From positions 1-60,449 of IMG/VR virus record IMGVR_UViG_3300020221_000017: a stretch of DNA of 60,449 nucleotides; one strand, given 5' to 3'. Source of the stretch: a virus. The position numbers and the translations under genes were made by a program. How positions within the stretch are numbered: position 1 is the stretch's first letter; every line of letters begins with the position of its first letter. The notes below the pieces were generated by a model. The model searched no databases, had not been told where the DNA came from, and saw only the letters and a program-made list of their open reading frames with translations. Below are positions 39,884-50,149 of the stretch, piece by piece.

Positions 39884-42232
39884 TTAACCTAATATAAAAT
39901 ATTTTAATGAAGTAGAAATATTATTTTTATCAAGAACGATAAAATGTGTTTTTGAATTGTTTTTATATGTAGTAAAACTACCACTTATATAAATATAATT
40001 ATTATCTAATAAAATAGATGAAACTTGAGCACTAAACCCACTAGTTGTACTAAAACCAGTACCAGATGCATCTACTTCTGCTGCTGTTGTTTTATCTATT
40101 TTAACAATTCGTTGTCTAGTGTTAGATAAATATGAGGTAAATAAACCACCAATATATAAATTATTACCATCTATTGCAATCAAGTTAACTGGATTATTAA
40201 ATTTTGAACTAGCACCAAAAGATTCTAAAATAGCTGTGTTTTTATTTATTTTTGCAAGATTGCTTGTTATGATAGTTGATAATCCATCCATGTATCCGCT
40301 AAAACCGCCGCCAACATATATATTATTTCCATCTATAAGTAAACTTGTAACATAATCAGTAAAACCATAAGAAACAATTGGATCGAATGGAGACGAGAGA
40401 TCAACGTCTCCGCCTTTACTAAAACCAGTACCAGATGCATCTACTTCTGCTGCTGTTGTTTTATCTATCTTGACTATTCTTCCTCTTACTTTATTTTTGT
40501 AAGCTGTAAACACACCACCCGCATATAAATTATTTCCATCTAACAATATCGATCTTACTGTATTGTTAAACCCACTAGTAGTACTAAAGCCAGTGCCATT
40601 GGGATCTACTTCTGCTGCTGTTATTTTATCTATTTTAACAATTCGTTGTCTAGCGTTTTCTTTGTAGAAAGTAAACTGACCACCAACATATAAATTATTG
40701 CCATCTAAAGCCAATGTATATATACTAGAACTAAATCCACCAGAAATATCAAAAACAGGATCAATTGCTGCTGTAATTTTGTTTATTTTAGCTAAATATT
40801 GTCTATCATTTGACGAATAACCTGAAAAAGAACCACCAACATATAGATCATTTTCATTTACAAGTATTGAAAGAACGCTACTATTAAAACCACTAGATGT
40901 ATTAAAATCAGTATCTATTAATGATGTTTTTTTATTTATTTTAACAATACGAGAACGATTAAAAAAATTATCTAATTTATAAGTGGTAAAAGAACCACTA
41001 ACATACAAACCATATGGTGTGCTTGCCATTGAATAAACAGCATTATTAAACCCACTAGTTGTACTAAAACCAGTACCAGATGCATCTACTTCTGCTGCTG
41101 TGTCTTTGTTTATTTTAACTATATGCCCTCTGGTGTTTCCTTTATAGCTGCTAAAAGCTCCACCAACATATAGATTATTGCCGTCAACCATCATGGTTTT
41201 AATTTGAAAACTAAATCCACTAGTAGTACTAAAACCAGTACCAGATGCATCTACTTCTGCGGCTGTTGTTTTATCTATCTTGACTATTCTTTCTCTTACT
41301 TTATTTTTGTAAGCTGTAAACATACCACCTGCATATAGATTGTTTCCATCTAATAATAATGAATTAACAGAGGAATCAAATCCACTAGTAGTACTAAAAC
41401 CAGTACCGACTGTATCCACTTCAATAGCTGTGTCTTTATTAATTTTAGCTAAACGATTTCTTGTTTGTCCTTTATAGCTGCTAAAAGCTCCACCAACATA
41501 TAAATTATTGCCATCTAAAGCCAATGTATATATACTAGAACTAAATCCACCAGAAATATCAAAAACAGGATCAACTGCTGCTGTGAGTTTATTAATTTTA
41601 ACTAAACGATTTCTTGTTTGTCCTTTATAGCTGCTAAAAGCTCCACCAATATATAAATCATTTCCATTTAATAACATCGAATAAACACTAGAATCAAAAC
41701 CAGTAGATGTATTAAAAGAACCATCATATGCACCAGTTGTTTTGTTTATTTTAACCAAACCTTGTGCCATTATATTATTATATCTATTAAAACTTCCACA
41801 TATATATAAATCATTCCCATCTAAAATAATTGAAAAAACATTATTATTAAAGCCGTCTCCAGGATCAAAAACGGAATCTAATATTCCAGTTTGGATATTA
41901 ATTTTAGCTATGCGATTTCTAGTTACATTATTATAACTAGTAAAACTTCCACCTATATACATATACTCGCCATCTATGGCGTAAGAATTAACATCTCCAT
42001 TTAAATATGATCTAACTACAGAATTAACTAAAGATCCATCTAATTTATTAATTAATGCATTTCTATATGATTTTGTAAGTGTTGTATTAATTATATTTGT
42101 AAAATCACCACCAAGATAAATATGCTGATCGTCTTGTGTCGAGCAATATATACTTCCATTAAATAATAAATTACTATAATCTTTTTGAAGCAATTTACTC
42201 AAAGATCCGTGCATGGTTGGTATAGAAAACAT
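39884..42232 (-). CDS. Delta-60 repeat beta-propeller fibre protein
   Basis: 782 residues made almost wholly of about 14 repeats of 50-60 residues, each with a core like LLDGNNLYVGGAFSSY followed by RIVKINKTTAAVD. This is the delta-60 type repeat, which builds beta-propellers. A few repeats are nearly identical in DNA (for example 40681-40774 and 41491-41584), which points to recent duplication or gene conversion. No signal peptide or fibre-shaft motif is seen. It lies among the fibre genes, so it is probably part of the adsorption apparatus, where the number of repeats could vary. Confidence 0.8.
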   Translation of the reverse strand: MFSIPTMHGSLSKLLQKDYSNLLFNGSIYCSTQDDQHIYLGGDFTNIINTTLTKSYRNALINKLDGSLVNSVVRSYLNGDVNSYAIDGEYMYIGGSFTSYNNVTRNRIAKINIQTGILDSVFDPGDGFNNNVFSIILDGNDLYICGSFNRYNNIMAQGLVKINKTTGAYDGSFNTSTGFDSSVYSMLLNGNDLYIGGAFSSYKGQTRNRLVKINKLTAAVDPVFDISGGFSSSIYTLALDGNNLYVGGAFSSYKGQTRNRLAKINKDTAIEVDTVGTGFSTTSGFDSSVNSLLLDGNNLYAGGMFTAYKNKVRERIVKIDKTTAAEVDASGTGFSTTSGFSFQIKTMMVDGNNLYVGGAFSSYKGNTRGHIVKINKDTAAEVDASGTGFSTTSGFNNAVYSMASTPYGLYVSGSFTTYKLDNFFNRSRIVKINKKTSLIDTDFNTSSGFNSSVLSILVNENDLYVGGSFSGYSSNDRQYLAKINKITAAIDPVFDISGGFSSSIYTLALDGNNLYVGGQFTFYKENARQRIVKIDKITAAEVDPNGTGFSTTSGFNNTVRSILLDGNNLYAGGVFTAYKNKVRGRIVKIDKTTAAEVDASGTGFSKGGDVDLSSPFDPIVSYGFTDYVTSLLIDGNNIYVGGGFSGYMDGLSTIITSNLAKINKNTAILESFGASSKFNNPVNLIAIDGNNLYIGGLFTSYLSNTRQRIVKIDKTTAAEVDASGTGFSTTSGFSAQVSSILLDNNYIYISGSFTTYKNNSKTHFIVLDKNNISTSLKYFILG
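40681..40774 (-). repeat. Near-identical DNA repeat, copy 1, in the propeller gene
   Basis: 94 bases that match 41491-41584 with one difference seen (T to C at 40764 against 41574). The two copies lie 810 bases apart in the same orientation and encode the same part of a propeller repeat (FDISGGFSSSIYTLALDG). Recombination between them would remove or add whole repeats in frame, since 810 is a multiple of three. Confidence 0.8.
41491..41584 (-). repeat. Near-identical DNA repeat, copy 2, in the propeller gene
   Basis: Partner of 40681-40774, with the same sequence apart from one base. A further shared stretch (TTTATAGCTGCTAAAAGCTC, near 41471-41490 and 41624-41643) shows that several repeats were copied from one another. 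Confidence 0.8.
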
Positions 42233-42249
42233 AATATTTTCTCTTTATA

Positions 42250-44058
42250 TTAAAATGTAACATTTCCAGAGATATTAAAAACATTAAAAGCATAACTCAT
42301 TACCGAAACAGAACCATGTTGTACACTTATTTTTAAACCATTTACAGAATTTAACGTTGTACCGCTTGCAACAAGTGTAACCTGGCCTGCTCCAGTTTGT
42401 ATTATCATACAATTAAAACCAACAGATAAACCAGATGGTATTGTTAGATTTACTGGAGAAGAACTATCCATTACAATTACTTTTCCATTATCTAAAGAAG
42501 TAAGAGTATATGATGTTGTTTTTGTATTAACCGATGATGGATTCAATGCATAACCAGCTGCTGCTACAGTATCTGTAGATGCAATGGTTCCACTTGTTCT
42601 CCATTCCAATATTCCTGCACCATCTGTTGCAAGCACCTGGCCTATTGTGCCATCTTGGGAAGGAAGTGTCCATGCTGTATCTGCATTTATTAAATCAGGT
42701 GCTTTAAAGGAAACATAATTATTACCATTAGCAGCTAATTCTTTTAATCTTATAGAGCCCGAAGATCCACTAGAACTGCCAATAGGATCTGCGATTATTG
42801 GTTTTGCAATTGAATCTGGAAATTGAGATAATGTTAATTTGCTATTGATATCAAGTGTAGCAATGCCAGATGCTGCTGCTTTTTCAGATATTGAAATTGC
42901 ATAATTCTTCATAGCAGAAACAGATGCAGATTGATCTGTTTGTGTTCCAGAGGTTGAATTAACAACTGCAGCTGTTTTTGCTCTAGCATCTGTATAGTAA
43001 AGACCAGATGGATCTTCTGGTATATTTGCAGTTGTAAGATTTGGCAATTGAGATAATATTAATTTACTATCAACACCAAGTGTAGCAATGCCAGATGCTG
43101 TTGCTTTTTCAGAATTTAAAATATAATTATTTAATTGAGACGTTAAAGCAATCGTGCCCGTTAAATCTGGAAGCGTTATTGTTCTATTTGAAGTTGAAGA
43201 TGAAACAATTTCTGTATTAAAAGCATTATTAGAAGGTGTTATTTGAATAGTTCCGGTTTTAAAAGGAGATTTTATTTCCCAGCTATTTCTAGAATTTGCA
43301 ACATGAACATAACCAGTTATAATCCCACCCTCTTCAACATGAACACCAGAACTTTCACCAGAGGCAACTGGCCCACCAACATTTAAATTTATATCTTTAT
43401 CGGTTACATTTAAATTTGAAACACCAACATACGTAAGCTCTCCATTGATATTTACAGTATCGCCAGCTGCTCCGATATTTATAGTAGATGTTCCTGTTCC
43501 CGTTCCTATATTTATAGAACTAGCATGAGAGCCTGTTCCTATATTTACAGAGTGAGTATAAGAAGTTGTTCCAATATTTAATTCAGAATTATCAGAAGTA
43601 GATTCAATGCCAGATCCATTAGAAAAAGTTAAATTACCAGTTATAGAATCGCCGCTTTTGCTAACCAAAGCAGAATCTGCCAATGTTCTATTGGAAGTTT
43701 CAATACCAATTTCACTATTTATATAATTCTTCATAGCAGAAACAGATGCAGCTTGATCTGTTTGTGATCCAGATGTTGAATCAACAATCGCGGCTGTTTT
43801 TGCTCTAGTATCTGTATAGTAAAGACCAGATGGATCTTCTGGTATATCTATAGTAGTAAGATTTACGTTTCCAATTTTTTCATTAACAGAATAAACAGCT
43901 CCAATAGAATTCCACACTGTGTCGTTGTATATATATAAAAAACCATTTACTAAAGCACAATCACCTGGCTTTGGATTTGAAATTGCATTTAATGAAATTA
44001 AATCTGGATACGATGGTATGTTTAATCCACTTTTTATATTTATAAAATTATCAGCCAT
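42250..44058 (-). CDS. Tail fibre protein with repeats
   Basis: 602 residues; GGAGAA upstream. The N-terminus is a fibre-attachment-like region (GLNIPSYPDLISLNAISNPK). A shaft with short repeats follows (SVNIGTGSHASSINIGTGTG; NLNVTDKDINLNVGG), then a C-terminal globular end (VNLTIPSGLSVGFNCMIIQT). A longer block is duplicated (IPEDPSGLYYTDTRAKTAA near residue 80 and again near 345), also in DNA (about 43722-43846 and 42902-43025). It is probably trimeric, with beta-helical shaft parts. No chaperone or receptor motif is recognised. Confidence 0.75.
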   Translation of the reverse strand: MADNFINIKSGLNIPSYPDLISLNAISNPKPGDCALVNGFLYIYNDTVWNSIGAVYSVNEKIGNVNLTTIDIPEDPSGLYYTDTRAKTAAIVDSTSGSQTDQAASVSAMKNYINSEIGIETSNRTLADSALVSKSGDSITGNLTFSNGSGIESTSDNSELNIGTTSYTHSVNIGTGSHASSINIGTGTGTSTINIGAAGDTVNINGELTYVGVSNLNVTDKDINLNVGGPVASGESSGVHVEEGGIITGYVHVANSRNSWEIKSPFKTGTIQITPSNNAFNTEIVSSSTSNRTITLPDLTGTIALTSQLNNYILNSEKATASGIATLGVDSKLILSQLPNLTTANIPEDPSGLYYTDARAKTAAVVNSTSGTQTDQSASVSAMKNYAISISEKAAASGIATLDINSKLTLSQFPDSIAKPIIADPIGSSSGSSGSIRLKELAANGNNYVSFKAPDLINADTAWTLPSQDGTIGQVLATDGAGILEWRTSGTIASTDTVAAAGYALNPSSVNTKTTSYTLTSLDNGKVIVMDSSSPVNLTIPSGLSVGFNCMIIQTGAGQVTLVASGTTLNSVNGLKISVQHGSVSVMSYAFNVFNISGNVTF

Positions 44059-44070
44059 CGCTTTTCTCCA

Positions 44071-47000
44071 TTAAATCAACAGTGTTGATAAGTCAAATTT
44101 AATATTTTTATCTTGAGAAACTGGATCAGAAAAAGTTAAAGAACCACTATTATCAATTGCAATTGTTATATTAGTAGAATCTCCAGCTGTTGTTTGACTC
44201 ATTTTCCAAGATACTCCATTATTAGAGCCAACTAAATGAAAAGTTTCTGCCTTATTAACTGAAGATATAAATATCGATACCTGTCCTATAAAACTCCTAT
44301 AAACCAATGGATCTATTGTTGCTATTGTTCCAGATGCTAAATTACTAGACATCTGTCCTAATATATTTGGATTTTTATCTATCCAAACAAGAGAACCTAG
44401 TCCATCAGTTGATATTATCTGATTATTAAGTCCAGATGTAGATGGAAGTTTTATTGTTACATTAGTAAGCATTGAATCAGATGCTTTTAATAAAACAGAG
44501 TTTGGAGAAGAACCAGTTTCGTTAAATCTAATACCGCCGTCTTCAATTGACACACCGGCGTTTGAATTATAAAATTTTGCAGTTCCATTTACATTTAAAT
44601 TATAGTTTTCTCCTGGATCGGTGTTTCCAATTTCTATTTTTCCAACTATTTTAAGAGCAACATCAGATCCCCCGTCTATTAAAACAGGTAAACCAGGAAT
44701 TGTTGTTATTGATCTTTCATTATCATATGCATCTTGTAAATCTGTAAAATTTGTTACATTTGAGAAATAAACACCACCAGTAGATGCTATTCTAAAAACT
44801 AAAACATCTTCTTCTACTAAGTTTTGATTTATAATTATCTGGTCTGCTAAATCAAAATTAGACGTCGAGGGGTCTTCGTCCCAGTCAATTGTTCTAACTA
44901 ATTTTTGACCATTTAAATAAACCTCTAATTGACCAGCTCCTTTTGAGTATGCTTGAGGTTCGTTATTATTTCTAGAATCATGTGGAAGTTTTATTAAAGA
45001 ACCTAAAGAAAGTCCGCCGATACCTATTATCTTTTTTTCTTCATATATGTTGCCAACGGCAGATGTGTGATTAAGAGTAGAAAGAACTAAATTATCTAAA
45101 GCATAGATTACAAAAACGTCCTCATCAACAGGGACATCTGCTTTATTTGTTATATACAAGGTACCATTTGTATCGCTGTCTTGATATGTTGAGCTTGTAT
45201 TAATATTGTTGAAAGTCTTACTATTAACTCTATTAATTCTTAACCAGACACATTGTCCATTTGATAATGTTCTAGTTGCTTGTGAAAGTGCATTAATAGC
45301 AGATACATTTATGGTGTTATCTGAAGAAGATCCGTTTATAGATACGGTAATTATGCCGCTTGAACTGTTGTAATAAAAATAACCGCTACTAGATGTTGTT
45401 TTTGTAAAAGAAACACCAGCCTTGTCTATTACTGTGATATTTTTATTCTGAGCATTCTCATGATCATTAGATGTCCATGAGCTAGAATTTTTTATCTCAA
45501 CACCTTGCCATGAGTACACTGATGTGTCGCTGAATCTATAAAATAATATTATTTTATTTTCATCTAGCAAAAATGGATCGTACAGGGTTTCTACAACTGG
45601 AATTATAGTAGAATTGGACTCTCTATTAATAGAAGCAACTAATGCTTGATTTGTTGATAAATTAAAAGAATCTGGAATATCAATTATTTGTTTTGGTGAT
45701 CCGGGTTTTTCTATATATAAATTGCCATTTGAGCTTATTATTTGATCTGATCCAGATGTTTCGTTTCTAAAAGTAACTCTTCCATGTGTTATAGATCCAC
45801 GATCTTGTACTCGATCTGCCATCATGGATGTCAATCTAGAAAGTCTTCTTGTTACGCTATCTGTAGATTCTGAATTGAAATTTTGAAAACCTTGAAGAGT
45901 GTTATCTGTAGTAGGAATTGAATAAACTGGAGAAGATTGAGATAACGAATCCATGCCAATAAATCTTAATATATTGACACTATCTGGCTCATTGATATCA
46001 ATAGATTCTCCTTGGATAACCTTAACAGCTCCAAATTCTGTTCTTAAGTTAATTCTAGCACATGAAGCCACGCCTTGATTTACAATTCCAATAGTGGGTG
46101 CGACATATGTAGTATTTGAATCATATGGAATTTGAAATTGAGTATTGCTTAATACATTTATTTTATAATAACCAGAATTATAACTATCATAGTTAGTTCC
46201 GGTTGATGTAATTTTAATTGTTTGATTTGATTCAAATCCGTGATTTGCAGATTCTAGCAATATGCCACCAGATTGTCCATCAGAGTATCTTTCTTTAGTA
46301 GTTACAACAGCCCAACTAACTGTAATATTAGATAAATTTGTAGTTATTGCTGTTTCTATTATTACAACAGTAGAAGATTGAACCTCTACTTGATATAGTC
46401 CATTATATGCTGCTGCATTAGATACTACAATCCTATCTCCATCAGACAAACCATGATTAGATGCAAATTCTAATTTTGCTCTTTTTCCATCTGACTCTTT
46501 TATATTAACATTTGTTAAATAAACAGGGGTTATAGATTGTATATTTTGCACAGTATCTGATCTATTTGCCAACCAGTAAAAACCACCACCAAGAAGCCAC
46601 ATTGTTGAAGTGGATCTATTTGCTTTTTGTATATCAAGATTTTCGTACACGCCTCTTGTATACACAGCTGGAACAGAGGTTTCAGTTGTTCCTTGATATG
46701 TCGAGCTAAGTTTAACAGATCTAGCTAGATTCGCAGACTCTCCAGCTCCGCTTGCTAAATCTTCGGTTGTATAAAATTCTTCTACTCTTAAGTATAAATT
46801 ATCATTATCACTATTTTTCTTTACCCAATCACCTTTTTTTAAATTGGAAAAAGAACCTTGTATTCCATTAATATAGTTTTTATTATTTTCAAAACCAACA
46901 CTTGTGTTAAATGAATTTATTTTTTCATTTCTAATCATTTGCACAAACATAACTTCATCATTGTCGAGCGTTATACCTGTTGCGTTTGATCTTATTATTA

Positions 47001-47937
47001 TCTCTCTTGGGTCGTTCATTTTGCGATAAATAATATCTTCTGACCATGTTACTTTTCCAGCTACACTAGAATCATGTGTCCATTGACCTTTTGATTTTAT
47101 TGAACTTCCTACCGTGTCATCAAAAAGATTAAGTAAACTTATAGCAGCAGACGATTCATACCAATATGTTGTTCCAGAAAGTTCTAATATTTTAGTCATT
47201 ACAACATCCATCCATTCTTTTAATGAAAAGATGTTTTTATCTCCTCCAAAAAACGGAGATGGCGCAGATGTTCCTGCCACAGAAATAGGCGGCTCGTCTC
47301 TTGTATATGTTAAAGATGGCAGTGATCTAAAAGAAAATTTATTTGTTGGATCTGGAGACACGCCTCCAGATCCAAGTCTAAACATCATATTTCTACAGTC
47401 TATTATTTCTTTAATGCTGGATCCGTCTTTTACTATTTTTGCTATTGGTATTGTCCCATCTGGAAAAGTTGAAACAGATACATTAATATCTACTTTTAAT
47501 ACAGATTGAGTATTGACTATTTGATTAAATTCACCACCCTCTCCACTGTTTAAGTCAACATCCCAAAAAGCTCTTGTATCTTGAGCATAGCCCTCTGATG
47601 AGAGAGTTAGATAGACATAATTTGTAGAATTGTTTTTTAAATCAGGGACAAGTGGAGTTGCTAATGGATGTCCTTCTTCCAATCCACAAAAGAAACTGCC
47701 AGCAGATGATTGAGAATTGTATAAAACAGAACCTGCAACACGTATAGATACATTTGTCTGATTTATGCTAAGCGGTGCGTCTATTACTTCAAATCCTTTA
47801 AGAATCATTGGCGATGATCCAACAAAAGATTTTATTAAATTCTTAAAATCTGATGATACATACGACTCGATTGCTAAAACATCTGGCAAATCAAGACGTT
47901 GTTGAGAACCAACCAGCAATCGAGATAATACAGCCAT
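44071..47937 (-). CDS. Large virion structural protein (tail/baseplate-associated)
   Basis: 1288 residues from the ATG at 47937, with GGAG seven bases upstream; a TTG two codons earlier is possible. Beta-rich throughout. A region near residues 475-540 (AKLEFASNHGLSDGDRIVV, then AAYNGLYQVEV) has the V-x-HGL-x-GD-x-V pattern of small domains common in phage tail proteins; a related one occurs in the next two genes. The C-terminus is fibre-like (IEDGGIRFNETGSSPNSVLL) and ends in a small beta domain. It is placed between fibre and baseplate genes, so it may connect fibres to the baseplate. No family recognised. Confidence 0.65.
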   Translation of the reverse strand: MAVLSRLLVGSQQRLDLPDVLAIESYVSSDFKNLIKSFVGSSPMILKGFEVIDAPLSINQTNVSIRVAGSVLYNSQSSAGSFFCGLEEGHPLATPLVPDLKNNSTNYVYLTLSSEGYAQDTRAFWDVDLNSGEGGEFNQIVNTQSVLKVDINVSVSTFPDGTIPIAKIVKDGSSIKEIIDCRNMMFRLGSGGVSPDPTNKFSFRSLPSLTYTRDEPPISVAGTSAPSPFFGGDKNIFSLKEWMDVVMTKILELSGTTYWYESSAAISLLNLFDDTVGSSIKSKGQWTHDSSVAGKVTWSEDIIYRKMNDPREIIIRSNATGITLDNDEVMFVQMIRNEKINSFNTSVGFENNKNYINGIQGSFSNLKKGDWVKKNSDNDNLYLRVEEFYTTEDLASGAGESANLARSVKLSSTYQGTTETSVPAVYTRGVYENLDIQKANRSTSTMWLLGGGFYWLANRSDTVQNIQSITPVYLTNVNIKESDGKRAKLEFASNHGLSDGDRIVVSNAAAYNGLYQVEVQSSTVVIIETAITTNLSNITVSWAVVTTKERYSDGQSGGILLESANHGFESNQTIKITSTGTNYDSYNSGYYKINVLSNTQFQIPYDSNTTYVAPTIGIVNQGVASCARINLRTEFGAVKVIQGESIDINEPDSVNILRFIGMDSLSQSSPVYSIPTTDNTLQGFQNFNSESTDSVTRRLSRLTSMMADRVQDRGSITHGRVTFRNETSGSDQIISSNGNLYIEKPGSPKQIIDIPDSFNLSTNQALVASINRESNSTIIPVVETLYDPFLLDENKIILFYRFSDTSVYSWQGVEIKNSSSWTSNDHENAQNKNITVIDKAGVSFTKTTSSSGYFYYNSSSGIITVSINGSSSDNTINVSAINALSQATRTLSNGQCVWLRINRVNSKTFNNINTSSTYQDSDTNGTLYITNKADVPVDEDVFVIYALDNLVLSTLNHTSAVGNIYEEKKIIGIGGLSLGSLIKLPHDSRNNNEPQAYSKGAGQLEVYLNGQKLVRTIDWDEDPSTSNFDLADQIIINQNLVEEDVLVFRIASTGGVYFSNVTNFTDLQDAYDNERSITTIPGLPVLIDGGSDVALKIVGKIEIGNTDPGENYNLNVNGTAKFYNSNAGVSIEDGGIRFNETGSSPNSVLLKASDSMLTNVTIKLPSTSGLNNQIISTDGLGSLVWIDKNPNILGQMSSNLASGTIATIDPLVYRSFIGQVSIFISSVNKAETFHLVGSNNGVSWKMSQTTAGDSTNITIAIDNSGSLTFSDPVSQDKNIKFDLSTLLI

Positions 47938-48006
47938 ATTCAAACTCCATTAAGCACTTTATTATATTTTGTGCTGTTAACTTTAATAATTATACATTGT
48001 AAACTA

Positions 48007-50142
48007 TCAATCTAATAAATTAGAAGTTTCTCCATATAGATCGTATTCCGAATAGACAACATTTGGATATTTTATTATGTATCTAAGATATACTCCCACG
48101 CTTTTTACAGACGATATTAAGCTTTTTAAAACCTCTCTGGCCGCACTAGGATCAGATACATAAAAACCGTATTCCTTTCCAAGGCCATCTAATACATGTG
48201 CACCTTTTCTTCTTATTGCGACAATTTCAGATCCTGGCAGGTGATTATATTGAAAAACATATGCAGGATCCATTACAATGGTAGAGTTAGAGGCTTTGTA
48301 AAGATACCTAACAGGTCCTTCTTGTGTTTTTAGTCCATAATCAAAAATTAAAAAACCCTGATCTTGAGGTATGTTGTTTGATGGATCAATAGATAAGTTT
48401 AATACTATATTTCCAGATTTTATATCTGTAATAGTCTTACCGGTATAAGAAGAAAGCACAAAAGGTGCCCCAGTGTCCCATAGCATTGGGCCTATTATTT
48501 TAGTATTAATAATTGCTGAATTTAAATAAATACGACTTCCATTATTAGATAAGCCTATTTTTTCTATTCTTACTTTTCCATCATTTAAAACTGAAGGAGA
48601 ACCTAGGGATTTGTATTTAAATGAATTAGAATTAACAACAGAGTCAACTAACCATGTTCCATTAAAATTATTTGCATTTGTTGTTTCTGTTACAGAATAT
48701 ATTCTAATGGCTGTTCCAGCTGATAAATTATGATTAGTTGTTGTTGTAACTGTTACTATATTATTAGAATCTCTTTGTAAACTAGAAATATCTAATTCAA
48801 AAATGTCTGCAGAAAATGGCAAATTTGGAGATATACCACTTAATACATTTCCATTTTTATTAGTATAATTAAAAATTAATTCAGTGCAATCATATCTTCC
48901 TTCTATTTTTTTAGATATAATATCATCTTCTATTGATGTTAAAATATGTGTTTTTATTTCTTGCGTTGGTTCGATTACTATTTTGCCAGAATTAGGCCAA
49001 TCAGATGCATCATCCAACTCTAAAGATGTGTCTGAGATTCTATTAATCATTGGAGCAACTAGGCCATTTATGTGGGCCGATCCTTTTAGTTTTCTTCTAA
49101 CAACCGGAGGAGTGGATGGCATTTCTATAACAATCTCACCAGGAGCTGCTTCCCAAACAACTGATCTATTATCTCTAGTATAGACAACACTTTTTCTAGG
49201 TGAAATAAATCTTACAAAATATCCTGGAACTAAAGAATGATCAAAAATACCTTCTGTACTAAATAAATTAGTAAATTTAATATAGTTATCACTTAAATTT
49301 ACTTCTTTTATAATAAAACTTCCACTGTTTTTAAAATTATTTGGAAAATCCAATATCGCAACATCACCAGCTTGTACAAACTCTAAACTAGGAGACGAGC
49401 CTTGTACATGTTGCATTTTTATAGTATCACCTATTTTTGAAAATTGCCATTTAGTACTAGAACCAGATCCTGCATTTTCTATAAAACCTGGAAAATTTAT
49501 AGATATATTTGCTCTTCCGCCCGTGACTTCTACAGATCCCTTTGATCCAATTGTGTTTGTAAATATTCTTATAAATTTCTTTTTTTGTATACGATTATCA
49601 AATGCAACTGCAAATGATTTTTTAGCTTGACGATTTATGCAAGCTACAACCTCGTCGACAGTTGCATTAGATATATCTGCAAAATCTTCACTTTTAAAAT
49701 ATATTTCTTCTAAAATTGAATTATCAACAAGATAAGTAAGATCCCATCCGTTTTTTAATAAGAAAGGCTCACTAACTGAAGATTCTGCAAAAGCAGTAGT
49801 TGATTCTTTAAAAAAGAAAATATCTAATAATTGATCTAATACTAATTTTACTTGTTTTGGTTGATATGCCAGTATTGGAATGTATTTACGCATAGTTTGA
49901 TCATCCATTCCAACAACTTTAGGTCTACTAATTTTAACATTAGATGCTAATTTATCTATATATGGACGAGTAGATGTGCTTACAAAAAATTGTTTTCTAA
50001 CTTCTTGAACAAGATCAGCTATTTCTTGATCAGATTCTCCAATTGCTTCTATTAATGCTTTCCAATTAGGATTCAACTGAACCCTAAAATATGGATTCAT
50101 CTGATCTGATATTGAATCTTTTGCTTTGCGATTATTCGTCAT
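48007..50142 (-). CDS. Baseplate wedge-like structural protein
   Basis: 711 residues. The N-terminal 115 residues (MNPYFRVQLNPNWKALIEAI; TRPYIDKLASNVKISRPK; DDQTMRKYIPILAYQPKQV) are of the helical kind often found in baseplate wedge proteins beside baseplate J. The rest is beta-rich, including HNLSAGTAIRIYS with NNFNGTWLVDSV, and GSVEVTGGRANI, which recurs in the neighbouring J protein. It lies next to the J gene with seven bases between. Probably a wedge protein linking to fibres. Confidence 0.65.
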   Translation of the reverse strand: MTNNRKAKDSISDQMNPYFRVQLNPNWKALIEAIGESDQEIADLVQEVRKQFFVSTSTRPYIDKLASNVKISRPKVVGMDDQTMRKYIPILAYQPKQVKLVLDQLLDIFFFKESTTAFAESSVSEPFLLKNGWDLTYLVDNSILEEIYFKSEDFADISNATVDEVVACINRQAKKSFAVAFDNRIQKKKFIRIFTNTIGSKGSVEVTGGRANISINFPGFIENAGSGSSTKWQFSKIGDTIKMQHVQGSSPSLEFVQAGDVAILDFPNNFKNSGSFIIKEVNLSDNYIKFTNLFSTEGIFDHSLVPGYFVRFISPRKSVVYTRDNRSVVWEAAPGEIVIEMPSTPPVVRRKLKGSAHINGLVAPMINRISDTSLELDDASDWPNSGKIVIEPTQEIKTHILTSIEDDIISKKIEGRYDCTELIFNYTNKNGNVLSGISPNLPFSADIFELDISSLQRDSNNIVTVTTTTNHNLSAGTAIRIYSVTETTNANNFNGTWLVDSVVNSNSFKYKSLGSPSVLNDGKVRIEKIGLSNNGSRIYLNSAIINTKIIGPMLWDTGAPFVLSSYTGKTITDIKSGNIVLNLSIDPSNNIPQDQGFLIFDYGLKTQEGPVRYLYKASNSTIVMDPAYVFQYNHLPGSEIVAIRRKGAHVLDGLGKEYGFYVSDPSAAREVLKSLISSVKSVGVYLRYIIKYPNVVYSEYDLYGETSNLLD

Positions 50143-50149
50143 ACAAACC

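Noticed and set aside
39884-42232. Regular DNA repeats that might look like a CRISPR array
   Set aside because: Repeats are 150-170 bases, in frame, and encode a continuous propeller protein; there are no constant short repeats with unique spacers.
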